From Candidatus Obscuribacter sp. (GTDB taxonomy: Bacteria; Cyanobacteriota; Vampirovibrionia; Obscuribacterales; Obscuribacteraceae): DNA of 54,972 nucleotides. Location of the stretch: positions 1-54,972 of the forward strand of contig JADYXR010000143.1 of NCBI GenBank assembly GCA_021772095.1, in the 5' to 3' direction. Shown in pieces: positions 33,740 through 42,756 of the stretch. Within the stretch, counting starts at the first letter, position 1. Each line of letters starts with the position of its first letter. The notes beneath the pieces are model-generated. The model did no database searches, was not told the DNA's origin, and worked only from the letters and a program-made list of their open reading frames with translations. Both the position numbers and the translations under genes were made by a program.

Positions 33740-35440
33740 ATGGATATATCGCGGCGTATCTTTTTAAAACGCACCATCACTGGTGCGACATTGCTTGTGT
33801 CGGGCCAACTGTCGGCATTCGCAAAAGATGATGCGCCAAAAACCACTCTAGAACACACAGGCGTCTCCAGTCCCGAGATACCGGGCGTCGGCTCGTCGCA
33901 ATCGCATGCTGATGCCATAGTGCCGCTTCCAGAGACACAGACGGTAGCGAACCCGGAAGCGATTAAACAATTGCAAGAGGCGCTTAAACAACTCAAGATA
34001 AAAGGTCGAGTGACCACGCCTGGTGACAGCGATTACGCGGAAGTTAGCAAAGATTACAACGGAAGGTTTAAATCAAATCCACAATGTATTATTTTCTGCG
34101 CCAGCGAAAGCGATGTTATTGCTGCCGTGAAGCTGGCTTCTAAGCAGAATCTTCCTGTTTCGCTGCGCAGTGGCGGTCACAGTTACGAAGGCTTCTCCAT
34201 CGCTGATGGTGGCATTGTAATTGACGTCAGTAAAATGACCAACATCAAAATAAACGCCCTGAAGAAAACAGCCCAGGTGGAATCTGGTACCACATTGATG
34301 CCACTGTATGAGGCGATGTGGGAGAAACGCCTGGTGGTGCCCGGCGGCTCTTGCGCCACCGTCGGAGTAGCGGGATTGGCTCTAGGTGGTGGTTTCGGTT
34401 TACTGGCGCGCAACATGGGTTTGACCTGCGACAATATTCTTGGCGTGCGAATGGTCGACGCTAAAGGCGAGATCGTTGAAGCGAATGAACATCACAACGC
34501 CGACTTGCTGTGGGCATGCCGCGGCGGTGGTGGTGGCAACTTTGGCGTAGTCACTGAATTCACGCTGCAAGCGCATCCGATCAACAACGTCACTGTGTTC
34601 AAGATGAAGTGGAACTGGGCCGACATGCCTGCTGTAATTCAGGCGTGGCAAAAATGGGCGCCCCATGTTGACCAACGCATGACTTCGGTTTTAACTTTGA
34701 CCTCGAAAAAGTCGAATCGCGTCTCTTGTATCGGCGTTTTCGTCGGCGGGCAAGCCGATGTGCGCGCGCTCATCAAGCCATTATCGGCCGCTGCGAAGCC
34801 TTTGAATGTTTCGATCACGACCACGCCATTTATAGACGCGGTCAACAGATTTTCTGGAGTTCGCAAAGGAAAGCCGGCACCAGGGGCGAACCCATTAGGT
34901 GCAACGAAACCATCAGGCGCGGCGAAATCATTGGCTGCAGCGAAATCATTGACTGTTGCCAAACCATCACCGGATACGGTGCACATGCACGTTCACCCGC
35001 GATTTAAAAACACCTCCGACTACGTCAGCAAAGAACTCGACGAAGAAGCAATCAAAACGATCGTTACGTATTTGACGGACAGCCCCAGAGACAGTAGTTG
35101 CATCCAGTTCGACAGCTACGGCGGTAAAATCAATCAAGTACCATTGAAGGACACCGCATTTTGCCACCGGGGCGACACTAAGTTTTGCATCCACTATCAA
35201 ATCAGTTGGCAAAAAGCGGCTGAGGATGAGCGCAACATCACGTGGATTGCTGACTTCAAGAACGCGATGAAGAGTCACGTCTCAGGCTTTTCATACGTCA
35301 ACTATTGCGACCGAGAAACCGAAGATTGGGCGAACAGTTACTACGGGGACAATTTGGAACGGCTGATTGCTGTGAAAAACAAATTTGATCCGGATAACTT
35401 CTTTAAATTCGCGCAGAGCATTCCAGTTGTGGCGCCTTGA
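33740..35440 (+). CDS. Tat-exported berberine-bridge-type FAD oxidase
   Basis: 566 residues. The N-terminus SRRIFLKRT is a twin-arginine motif with a hydrophobic stretch after it. The FAD-binding PCMH domain has SLRSGGHSYEGFSIADGG with His147 and VPGGSCATVGVAGLALGGGFG with Cys205; in berberine-bridge enzymes these two residues bind FAD covalently. CRGGGGGNFGVVTEF follows. The C-terminal BBE motif is YYGDNLERLIAVKNKFDPDN. Such enzymes oxidise sugars or alkaloids with O2 outside the cytoplasm. An 18-base tandem repeat inserted at 34880-34969 adds a 30-residue Ala/Lys-rich segment to the substrate domain. Confidence 0.9.
   Translation: MDISRRIFLKRTITGATLLVSGQLSAFAKDDAPKTTLEHTGVSSPEIPGVGSSQSHADAIVPLPETQTVANPEAIKQLQEALKQLKIKGRVTTPGDSDYAEVSKDYNGRFKSNPQCIIFCASESDVIAAVKLASKQNLPVSLRSGGHSYEGFSIADGGIVIDVSKMTNIKINALKKTAQVESGTTLMPLYEAMWEKRLVVPGGSCATVGVAGLALGGGFGLLARNMGLTCDNILGVRMVDAKGEIVEANEHHNADLLWACRGGGGGNFGVVTEFTLQAHPINNVTVFKMKWNWADMPAVIQAWQKWAPHVDQRMTSVLTLTSKKSNRVSCIGVFVGGQADVRALIKPLSAAAKPLNVSITTTPFIDAVNRFSGVRKGKPAPGANPLGATKPSGAAKSLAAAKSLTVAKPSPDTVHMHVHPRFKNTSDYVSKELDEEAIKTIVTYLTDSPRDSSCIQFDSYGGKINQVPLKDTAFCHRGDTKFCIHYQISWQKAAEDERNITWIADFKNAMKSHVSGFSYVNYCDRETEDWANSYYGDNLERLIAVKNKFDPDNFFKFAQSIPVVAP
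34880..34969. repeat. 18-base tandem repeat, five units, in frame
   Basis: Five consecutive 18-base units encode PGANPL, GATKPS, GAAKSL, AAAKSL and TVAKPS in the flavoprotein gene. Units two to four are closest (e.g. GGCGCGGCGAAATCATTG versus GCTGCAGCGAAATCATTG). Copy-number change would keep the frame. Confidence 0.88.
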
Positions 35441-35554
35441 GTTTGAGCGAAGCTGTCGGGCCCGCAATGTTTCGCTTGCCTGCCAGGCTTGTTCTGCTAT
35501 GCTTATTTTGAACTTAAGTATCCCGTTGTCGTTTCTCAAGACTGAGCAATTCCG

Positions 35555-36874
35555 ATGGACAGACCGACTCGAAAAGTTCTACTACTGTCTCCAACCAATA
35601 GAGCGGCGCAAGCGCTTTCGTCGATAGGCGAATCGCTCAATTGCGAGATCATCAAGGATGAGCGATCCAAAGGCAGCTTTCTCTCCAACTTTCGCTACGG
35701 AGAAACGCTCGACATCGTAGAGTTGATCGAGTCTCGCGTTGCGCTTCACCAGAAGGAGAAGATCGATGGTATCACCTGCACGGTAGCGTTTCCGGGAATG
35801 AACGTGGCGGCCGCTTGTATCGCGAAAAAACTCGGTGTGCCCGGTCCCTCTCCCGAAGCCATTCTCACTTGCGAACATAAATATTACTGCCGCCTGGCGC
35901 AGGAGAAATTTGTCCCGGAAGCAACTGCTGACTTTCAACTGATCGATCCTTCCGACGAAAGCTCGGTTAAGCACGTGACGAAATTTCCACGATTTGTAAA
36001 ACCCGTAAAATCAATTCTCTCGTCAGGCGCGTTTCGAGTAAATAGTCAGAGTGAATTGAGAAAGGCAGTTCATCGAGATAGTTTGCCTGTCGATTTTCTC
36101 AAACCGTTTAATGAACTGATTGATAAGTACAGTGATTTCGAGCACCAAGCCAACTACTTTCTTGTCGAAGAATTGCTGGAGGGCTGGCAGGTTTCGCTGG
36201 AAGGTTTTGTCTATCAAAACGAAATTACGATCATGGGAATCGTCGATGCCATCATGTTTCCCGGCACCATTTCTTTTAAAAGATTCCAGTATCCATCAGC
36301 GCTTTCAGAAAACGTGCAGTCGCGAATGGCCGATATCGCAAAACGCTTTATCGGCGGCATTGGTTATAACAACTGGGCGTTCAATATCGAGATGATGTAC
36401 AACCCAGTCACAGAGAAGATTCACATCATCGAAGTGAACGCAAGGTTAGCGTCACAATTTTGGGATCTTTTCGAGAAGGTCGACGGAAGCAATCCGTTCG
36501 AAGCAATTCTCAAGATCGCTGTGGGCGAGAAACCACAATTCAAGCACCGTCAGGGTCGATTCAAAGTCGCTGCCAGTTGCGTATTGCGAACTTTTGAAGA
36601 CAAGCTTGTGAGCAAGATTCCTACGAGTGAAGATATCACCAGGTTGCAGAACAAATATCCTGATGCATTTGTCGAAGTGCTAGCGAAAGTCGATCGCCGG
36701 TTGTCGGAACAGATACAAGATTCCGGCAGTTTCCGTTACGGTCTAATCAACATCGGCGCTGATTCATGCGAACATTTGGAGTCAAAATTCAACGATTGCG
36801 CGTCGATGCTGCCGTATTCTTTTGAAGAATTAGCAGTGATGGATTCAAGCCTGCAGCGCGGACTCGAGACATAG
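35555..36874 (+). CDS. ATP-grasp family ligase of unknown substrate
   Basis: 439 residues. The N-terminal part (KVLLLSPTNRAAQALSSIGE, VAFPGMNVAAACIAKKLGVP) resembles the pre-ATP-grasp domain. The ATP-grasp core shows PEAILTCEHKYYCRLAQEKF, FPRFVKPVKSILSSGAFRV (ATP-binding Lys), YFLVEELLEGWQVSLEGFV and FNIEMMYNP...IIEVNARLA with the metal-binding Glu and Asn. This is the order of carboxylate-amine ligases such as D-Ala-D-Ala or carnosine-type ligases. No signal peptide. Substrates cannot be told. Convergent with the TraB-like gene. Confidence 0.85.
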   Translation: MDRPTRKVLLLSPTNRAAQALSSIGESLNCEIIKDERSKGSFLSNFRYGETLDIVELIESRVALHQKEKIDGITCTVAFPGMNVAAACIAKKLGVPGPSPEAILTCEHKYYCRLAQEKFVPEATADFQLIDPSDESSVKHVTKFPRFVKPVKSILSSGAFRVNSQSELRKAVHRDSLPVDFLKPFNELIDKYSDFEHQANYFLVEELLEGWQVSLEGFVYQNEITIMGIVDAIMFPGTISFKRFQYPSALSENVQSRMADIAKRFIGGIGYNNWAFNIEMMYNPVTEKIHIIEVNARLASQFWDLFEKVDGSNPFEAILKIAVGEKPQFKHRQGRFKVAASCVLRTFEDKLVSKIPTSEDITRLQNKYPDAFVEVLAKVDRRLSEQIQDSGSFRYGLINIGADSCEHLESKFNDCASMLPYSFEELAVMDSSLQRGLET

Positions 36875-36927
36875 CCGTTCCACGAAGTAGCGAGTATGGT
36901 CGCCATTTACGCACCACATTTGAACGG

Positions 36928-38709
36928 TCACTTCGCAGACTTGGCTTTTACTTCGCCCTCTTCGCCTTCCATGTATGGCAATTCGGTCACCACACCTGGT
37001 TCCAGCGTCAACATCAAACCGGTCACCTGTGTCAACTGGAAACCCTTAGCTTGCAACAGTTTCAGCAGACCTTTATCGCCAAGCGCGCGGCGCAGATCTA
37101 ACGATACAAATATGGGACTGGACCTTTTGAGCGCGTCTTCAACGGCGGTAGCAAGAGGCGCATTGCAGTCCTGATAAAGTTTGTTGTAGGCAACAATCAG
37201 TTCCGGACTGTTTTTCGTCGAACTCATAGCAGCTTCAATCGACTTATTGGTATCACCGAGAATCCAGGCATCTTCCAATTTGCGCTGCTGGTTTTGGTAA
37301 TCCAGAACATCGTACAGCGCAAGTCGAGCACAAAGATCCTGGTCGCTTTCCGGAAGGGATTCGAAATAACTCAAGCGGTTCAATGCGGGTTCCAGCTCGA
37401 TGAGCCGTTTACCGAATCTACTGGTTCCTTTTAAAACCTGTTTCTCAAGATCAAGAACATTGAATCCGATTTGTCGAATGAGCGAAGAGTCAAATCCGGT
37501 AGTAAGAAAATAGGGTTTCCAGACATCGTAAATTTCAATTGGTTCACCCGTCCACTCGACTAAGTCTTCGAGGGATTTTCTCGTAGGTTTCGAGATGTGC
37601 TTGGAAAGCCGGTCTTCGCCAGCGTAGCATCCGATACTGTAGGGGTCGGAAGGAAGACCCATATATGAATCGACGGCGATTTGACTGGAGACTTTAAATG
37701 CTTTGCCGATTTCTCCGGTCAAAGGGAAATATCGATTTTTTCCATAATTTATAACCGGGAAAACATAAACCACTAGATTGCCTTTGTTTGCTTTCCAGAA
37801 GCTCAATTTGCGTTCTTCGGCAGGCACCGCGGGTGGTTGCCCCGGGGAGGAAGTTCCTGTTTGAGTGGAGCCTGGCGTGGAGCTAGATGTGGGACTGGAC
37901 GTGGAGTTAGATGGCGAGCTTACACCCGGTGTAGAGCCTGGAGTGGAACTGGTGGATGGATTGTCACTGGTCCTCAGTTTATGCCCATTACGACCGTTGA
38001 GGTCGAGAGCACTTGGCGGTGTTCCGTCGGCAAAACTTCTCATCAGTGATTCGAACTGGTCGGTAAAATCTTGCGGAGTATCCGATGGATAAGCGAGTCG
38101 CGTGTAGATATGAACATTGGTTGATTGCACATATGGTGCCATCAATATTACGGAGTAGAACGCGTACTCTGCATACTTTTGCGGTAGCTTGACCGGTCCG
38201 TTGTACTCACCGGGCTTAAGTTCCAGGTCACCAATCACACCGCCGAAATCAGGAATCGTTTCAGTTTTCTTAGTTAGCGTGTTGAGATTAGGACGTGTGC
38301 GATGCTCGAAGTGGATTTTATTTCCAGCCCTCGTAACCTTCGCTTTAGGGTAGTTCTCTCGAATGAATTTGGTAACTGAATCGAAGACCTTGTTCTCCAG
38401 GGCGGCTTCGGAACTCAGCGGCTCATCAGGCTTTTGAGCGACAGGTGGCAGCTCCGCAGTTTGCAAATCCGCAAGTTTCTTGAGGTTGGAACCCGTCTCC
38501 GTTGTCTCTGCCGCCACCGCAGACAGTGCACAAAAAAACCGCAATGAAATCGGTTTATTTCCATGTGCGAACGGCAGATCTCCAATGTTGGGCGATGGCA
38601 TCGTTCCGATCAGAACCGAAATTAAAGCGGCGACTCCAACTGAAGACGTGACTCCGCGCGCCTTTGGTTCAAAGCGTCTCATTTGATTCTCTGTGCGCCG
38701 ACGCATCAT
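36928..38709 (-). CDS. Secreted TraB/GumN-family protein
   Basis: 593 residues from ATG 38709, which overlaps the upstream stop by four bases (ATGA); a start at 38763 would overlap that gene more. After a hydrophobic N-terminus (VGVAALISVLIGTMPS) come about 150 residues of unknown type, then a Ser/Thr/Pro linker with several STPGS units. The C-terminal part matches the TraB/PrgY/GumN family: NRYFPLTGEIGKAFKVSSQI near its start, HISKPTRKSLEDLV in the middle, and RALGDKGLLKLLQAKGFQLT at the end. Some family members are proposed metalloproteases; the usual GxxH motif is not obvious here. Last gene of a three-gene operon. Confidence 0.75.
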   Translation of the reverse strand: MMRRRTENQMRRFEPKARGVTSSVGVAALISVLIGTMPSPNIGDLPFAHGNKPISLRFFCALSAVAAETTETGSNLKKLADLQTAELPPVAQKPDEPLSSEAALENKVFDSVTKFIRENYPKAKVTRAGNKIHFEHRTRPNLNTLTKKTETIPDFGGVIGDLELKPGEYNGPVKLPQKYAEYAFYSVILMAPYVQSTNVHIYTRLAYPSDTPQDFTDQFESLMRSFADGTPPSALDLNGRNGHKLRTSDNPSTSSTPGSTPGVSSPSNSTSSPTSSSTPGSTQTGTSSPGQPPAVPAEERKLSFWKANKGNLVVYVFPVINYGKNRYFPLTGEIGKAFKVSSQIAVDSYMGLPSDPYSIGCYAGEDRLSKHISKPTRKSLEDLVEWTGEPIEIYDVWKPYFLTTGFDSSLIRQIGFNVLDLEKQVLKGTSRFGKRLIELEPALNRLSYFESLPESDQDLCARLALYDVLDYQNQQRKLEDAWILGDTNKSIEAAMSSTKNSPELIVAYNKLYQDCNAPLATAVEDALKRSSPIFVSLDLRRALGDKGLLKLLQAKGFQLTQVTGLMLTLEPGVVTELPYMEGEEGEVKAKSAK

Positions 38710-39311
38710 GGCGTAATTACAAGAGAGTCTAAGTAGCGTATCACCGCCGCGGATCGGACCCACGGTCCAGTGCCCATCACGGTCACGAAATACATCCGTC
38801 GACCAGCAACATAACCGCGCACAACCGCTTCGACATCCGCATCGACACTCACTTTACCGCGACATTCCAGCCCTTCATACTCGCTGAGTTTGAGGGCCGT
38901 TTCGCCGGAACATTCCGCTTTCATACCTTCGATTATGCCTTTAAGAATCGGTTTGATCGCGTTTGCATCCAGGCGAATATTCTCCGGTCCTCTCATGCTC
39001 ATAAACATATACATCCCGTGAGGAATATCCGCGCCCACAGCGGTTAGTTGACCGTTGTCGTCCTTTCTCTGGTACTGAACCGGCAAGAGAATCTGCGCTT
39101 GATAGCGAGGGAAATTCGCCAACTTGAGCTTGTCCAGTTTCTTTCGGCGAGAACTTCTTGCAGGTGATCCATCGCTTGTCGAAGTAGCAGCCGACGAAGT
39201 AGTAGTCGACAAAGCAGCAGTCGGCGGCGCGCCATCGTCCAACGAAAACGCAGCTTGTCCGTGAATCATACACGCGAGAACACAGGCGACAGCTAAAGAA
39301 CGGAGCTCCAC
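38706..39311 (-). CDS. Secreted protein of unknown function
   Basis: 201 residues from GTG 39311, with GAGGA five bases upstream. A short signal peptide (LAVACVLACMIHGQAAF) and a Ser/Thr/Ala-rich linker precede a folded domain with RYQAQILLPVQYQRKDD, GMYMFMSMRGPENIRLD, ALKLSEYEGLECRGKVSVD and VVRGYVAGRRMYFVTVMG. The last part, 'RMYFVTVMG' followed by a helix, resembles lipoprotein-like small beta/alpha domains, but no family can be named. It lies between the GHL10 and TraB genes, 15 bases after the first, and overlaps the second. Confidence 0.7.
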   Translation of the reverse strand: MELRSLAVACVLACMIHGQAAFSLDDGAPPTAALSTTTSSAATSTSDGSPARSSRRKKLDKLKLANFPRYQAQILLPVQYQRKDDNGQLTAVGADIPHGMYMFMSMRGPENIRLDANAIKPILKGIIEGMKAECSGETALKLSEYEGLECRGKVSVDADVEAVVRGYVAGRRMYFVTVMGTGPWVRSAAVIRYLDSLVITP

Positions 39312-39326
39312 CTTATCCTCGGATCA

Positions 39327-41801
39327 TCATTTGCTGAATTTGTCGGAATTGACGCCAGCCATCGTTTGTGGAGTACCGGCGACGTTCTTCGCCCTGTGCG
39401 AGGCGTACGACAAAATTGCCTCGACCTGACCCAGATAGTCAACGATGTAGCGGGCACGGAAACCGCGTTGAATGAACGCTTCCAGCCGCAGCCACTCTTT
39501 GACGGTGCTGTGCAAATTGGTGACGTCTTTGCGCGCGCCGTCGATGTCGGAAGCGGTCGATGCCTTATCCAACTTATGCATTCCTTTTTGCAGCGCGTCG
39601 ATCTGATTTAATACATCGTTGGTGCTGGCCGTGTCCGAGAGAATGTGCGTCTTCGGATCCTGCAGATAGCGATTCACCATAGCGGCAAAATCATCAACCA
39701 GAAAACGGCTTGCCTTCAGCGGTTCCGACTGCGGCGTAAGAAGAGTTTGTCGGCGATAAGGTCCGTTTTTCAACACACTCAATTTCTTATCGTCAAGGTG
39801 AGCGGCCGCGAACATTGTCGTACCCAAAGTACCGGCACCACGGGCAGTATCCAGCTGTTCGATCAAACCAGCCATGTCGACTCGCATAACAGCGACGCCT
39901 GGATAAACCAGCGACTTGTCCTCGGTCGATTCGCGGCAATAGTTAGCCATGATTGAAAGGTCTTGTGGCGTTGCCGAGTAAGTCATCGGATTGAGCGTAT
40001 CGATCCAGCCGTTAGACACCCAGGTTTCCCAATCTTGTTGAATTGCATTGATGCGCATTCTTCTAGGGAAGGCATAAACAGCCGCGGAGATTCTCATTTT
40101 CGGACGTTGGCTGCGCACCAGATCCGATACCTCTTTGACGAGTTGATTAACCTGGTGTGTTTTCCAAGCTATGAACAATTCGCGAGTTTTGTCATCGAGT
40201 GAATCGAGCGAGAGTCCGCTTTCTTGTTCGAACTTTGTTCGGCTCAGCCAGTTAAAACCGCACTCGCTGCCTTTGTTGTTAAACGGATATCTGATGTAAT
40301 CGAGTTGAATGCCATCGACCTGATAACGACTGATCACTTCGGCAATCTCGTCTTTGATATATTTGCGGCACTGCGTATTCGATGCGTCAATCCAGTATTC
40401 GTGCTGTTTCGGCGGAACAAGCGCTCCGGAAGCGGTTGTAAGCGCCCAATTGAAATCATGTTTGGTCAAAACCGGACCAGCGAAATCAGCGTCTTTGCCA
40501 ATTATCGGGTTGTGTCTGGCGTTGCCTTTTGCGAATGTCCACATCCAGGCGTGAATTTCCATTCCGCGTTTCTTCGCTTCACCAACTGCGGCGCCAAGCG
40601 GATCCCAGCCTTTGGTTTCCGGATTCTGCTCGGTAATATTACTTGGGTACATGGCGTAACCAGCATTGTTCGTTTCGAAATAAACAATGTTGATACCGGC
40701 AGATTTGAGCTTCTCGAAAAGGTCGGCCATGCCGCGTGGATTTTTCGTCGCAACGATTGTGCCGCGATCCAGCCAGACGGAACGCGCTTCGACCGGTCGT
40801 ACCGGCATTGCCTGACCGAAGGCTTGCGCGAAGTTGCTTCTTGCCTTGGAGAGATTGTCGTCGGCTTCTGAAAAGCGACGATCCTTGTATGCAGTATGGA
40901 AGCCGTCTACATTTTTCAAAGCGGTGTCGTAGTTAGCTTGAATGGTTCGATATGGAACAACGAATTCCGCTTGCTTAGCGGTTTTGATCGTCTCCAAAGT
41001 GCGGTTTGACAAGTATTCCAGTTCCGATTTAATCGTTTGGTACTCAGCAAAGCTGATTTGAATCGCAGCTTCTTGCGTGATACCAGGAGAGAGTTCGTCG
41101 AGCAACATCGAAAGATACTTGGAGTTGACGCCGATGTCGCATTGAAGACCGGGAGCCCAACCTAAGTACGCGACGTTGTTCTTTCTGACGATTGCACTGC
41201 CTGCGGAGGCACCGCCGACTTCCCATTTTGCCAATGTTTTTGCGTCAGCAGATGGCACAACACGGGCGGCGAGGGTTCCAACAGCGACGCCGTCGCTCAT
41301 TGGCAAAGGCGAATTGGTCCAGGTCAGCTTGGCAGGATCTTTGAAAGACGATTGCGCTTCGAAGGTTACACCGGCTAATTGTTCAATTGCCAGCGCGCCA
41401 CTACCGGGAGTGCCGCCACCATCCGTGATGAGAACCTTACCGCCGCCACGAACGTAGTCCGTCAAGCCCACCACCACATCCGGTGCCATGTTGACGAGTA
41501 ATGGAACGATCACAAGTTTGTACTTAGAAAGTTTCTCGCGACCACCCTGAACGTCGGCGTCTAACAGATCGTCGTAACGCACGTTAGCCGTCGCCAGTGT
41601 TCTCTTAAATTCTTTGAAGTCGTCTTCGTATGTACCAAGATGCTGTTCCTGATACTGATTGGAGTTGTACGTGCTGTTCAGCAATCCTACAGGAGACTGA
41701 GCCAGAGCCACGCCGGCAAAAAAGACTGAGATGAACATTGCAAGTGAAGAAGCGAAAGTTACTCTGAGTGATGCCTTCGCGATAGTGGTGGACTTAAACA
41801 C
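39327..41801 (-). CDS. Secreted GHL10-type glycosyl-hydrolase-like protein
   Basis: 824 residues from GTG 41801, with AGGAGG seven bases upstream. A signal peptide ends in VALAQ. The N-terminal domain (about 35-240; KVLITDGGGTPGSGALAIEQ) is glutamine-amidotransferase-like, as seen next to beta-galactosidase-type barrels. A helical section follows. The C-terminal half is the glycosyl-hydrolase-like 10 (DUF187) barrel: GINIVYFETNNAGYAMYPSN, GMEIHAWMWTFAKGN, YWIDASNTQCRKYI, VDGIQLDYIRYPF (with the conserved Asp-Tyr), ISAAVYAFPRR and DTLNPMTYSA. Such proteins are predicted to act on glycans outside the cell. First gene of the operon with the secreted and TraB-like genes. Confidence 0.88.
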   Translation of the reverse strand: MFKSTTIAKASLRVTFASSLAMFISVFFAGVALAQSPVGLLNSTYNSNQYQEQHLGTYEDDFKEFKRTLATANVRYDDLLDADVQGGREKLSKYKLVIVPLLVNMAPDVVVGLTDYVRGGGKVLITDGGGTPGSGALAIEQLAGVTFEAQSSFKDPAKLTWTNSPLPMSDGVAVGTLAARVVPSADAKTLAKWEVGGASAGSAIVRKNNVAYLGWAPGLQCDIGVNSKYLSMLLDELSPGITQEAAIQISFAEYQTIKSELEYLSNRTLETIKTAKQAEFVVPYRTIQANYDTALKNVDGFHTAYKDRRFSEADDNLSKARSNFAQAFGQAMPVRPVEARSVWLDRGTIVATKNPRGMADLFEKLKSAGINIVYFETNNAGYAMYPSNITEQNPETKGWDPLGAAVGEAKKRGMEIHAWMWTFAKGNARHNPIIGKDADFAGPVLTKHDFNWALTTASGALVPPKQHEYWIDASNTQCRKYIKDEIAEVISRYQVDGIQLDYIRYPFNNKGSECGFNWLSRTKFEQESGLSLDSLDDKTRELFIAWKTHQVNQLVKEVSDLVRSQRPKMRISAAVYAFPRRMRINAIQQDWETWVSNGWIDTLNPMTYSATPQDLSIMANYCRESTEDKSLVYPGVAVMRVDMAGLIEQLDTARGAGTLGTTMFAAAHLDDKKLSVLKNGPYRRQTLLTPQSEPLKASRFLVDDFAAMVNRYLQDPKTHILSDTASTNDVLNQIDALQKGMHKLDKASTASDIDGARKDVTNLHSTVKEWLRLEAFIQRGFRARYIVDYLGQVEAILSYASHRAKNVAGTPQTMAGVNSDKFSK

Positions 41802-41827
41802 CGCATGCCTCCTGAAACTTGCATACC

Positions 41828-41847
41828 AACGAACCGATCTGTTCGTT
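41828..41847. promoter_or_regulatory. Inverted repeat upstream of the GHL10 gene
   Basis: AACGAAC and GTTCGTT form a perfect seven-base inverted repeat with a six-base spacer, 27 bases upstream of the GHL10 start. Operator or leader hairpin are both possible. No promoter hexamers could be tied to it. Confidence 0.35.
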
Positions 41848-41997
41848 TATGACTCCTGCTGTCTCAACTCTAGATGTTCTGCCTTGTTATTGCATTATTC
41901 TTTGCCTTGGTTTTCATAAGTTTAAGTCTTTCGTTGCCTCACAATAGGCTACTGCGCGCATCGAATATCGAATAGACATGTTCGAATTGAATTTTTT

Positions 41998-42513
41998 TTA
42001 GCGATTGCGGGTTTTAACCAATCGATCGAGCTGGCGCTGGTTGTCGCGCTTTGCGATCGTGTCACGTTTATCGTGGAGTTTTTTACCTCGACAAACGCCC
42101 AGAGCAATTTTGACGCGATTATTCTTGAAATAAAGTTTCAGCGGAATCAGTGTCAGTCCCTTTTCCTGGACTTTCGACTTAACCTTACGAATCTCTTCTT
42201 TATGAAGAAGCATTCTGCGCTTGCGATCGGGCTCGTGGTTGTTGCGATTGCCGTGGTCGTAAGGCGAGATATAACAGCTGTACAACCACATTTCGCCATC
42301 TTCGATTTTGGCGTGGGCGTCCTGTAAATTGGCCAGACCCTGGCGCATCGACTTCACTTCCGTGCCCAGCAAAGCGATGCCGCATTCAATCACCTCGAGC
42401 ACTTCATACTCGTGGCGCGCGCGTTTGTTATCCGAAATTACGCGGACCGAATCGGGCTTTTCGCTGGTGGCAGACGCTGCTTTAGCGGACTTCTCGGGCT
42501 TTTTCTGGGTCAT
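41998..42513 (-). CDS. smpB: SsrA-binding protein SmpB
   Basis: 171 residues from ATG 42513, chosen because it gives a normal-length protein after a short charged tail; the upstream GTG at 42555 is unlikely. The family core is plain: DNKRARHEYEVLEVIECGIA, LLGTEVKSMRQGLANLQDAH, WLYSCYISPYDHGNRNNHEP, RRMLLHKEEI and the C-terminal KKLHDKRDTIAKRDNQRQLD. SmpB binds tmRNA and brings it to stalled ribosomes for trans-translation. The first 25 residues (Lys/Ala/Ser-rich) are longer than in E. coli. No tmRNA gene is seen nearby. Confidence 0.96.
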   Translation of the reverse strand: MTQKKPEKSAKAASATSEKPDSVRVISDNKRARHEYEVLEVIECGIALLGTEVKSMRQGLANLQDAHAKIEDGEMWLYSCYISPYDHGNRNNHEPDRKRRMLLHKEEIRKVKSKVQEKGLTLIPLKLYFKNNRVKIALGVCRGKKLHDKRDTIAKRDNQRQLDRLVKTRNR

Positions 42514-42756
42514 GGTCGAAACAAAGACTCGGCGATGGTAACAACAGGCAAGCAATGGTTAAACAGCGCGTCAACTCGTTCTCTGCCTGATCTGTGAGAT
42601 CGATTTGCGGTTTTTCACTGTTATCTATGTCAGTATAAATGGTATAGAGCAGATCTGGGGAAACGGGTCCGAAAGTGACAACCGCTCACTTGACAGACTA
42701 AAATCAAGATAAGAAACTCTGCTCCGTGCGAGTTGTAGGACCGCCACAACACTAAG

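Noticed and set aside
42556..42756. tmRNA gene next to smpB.
   Set aside because: No tRNA-like ends or tag reading frame could be found in the spacer.
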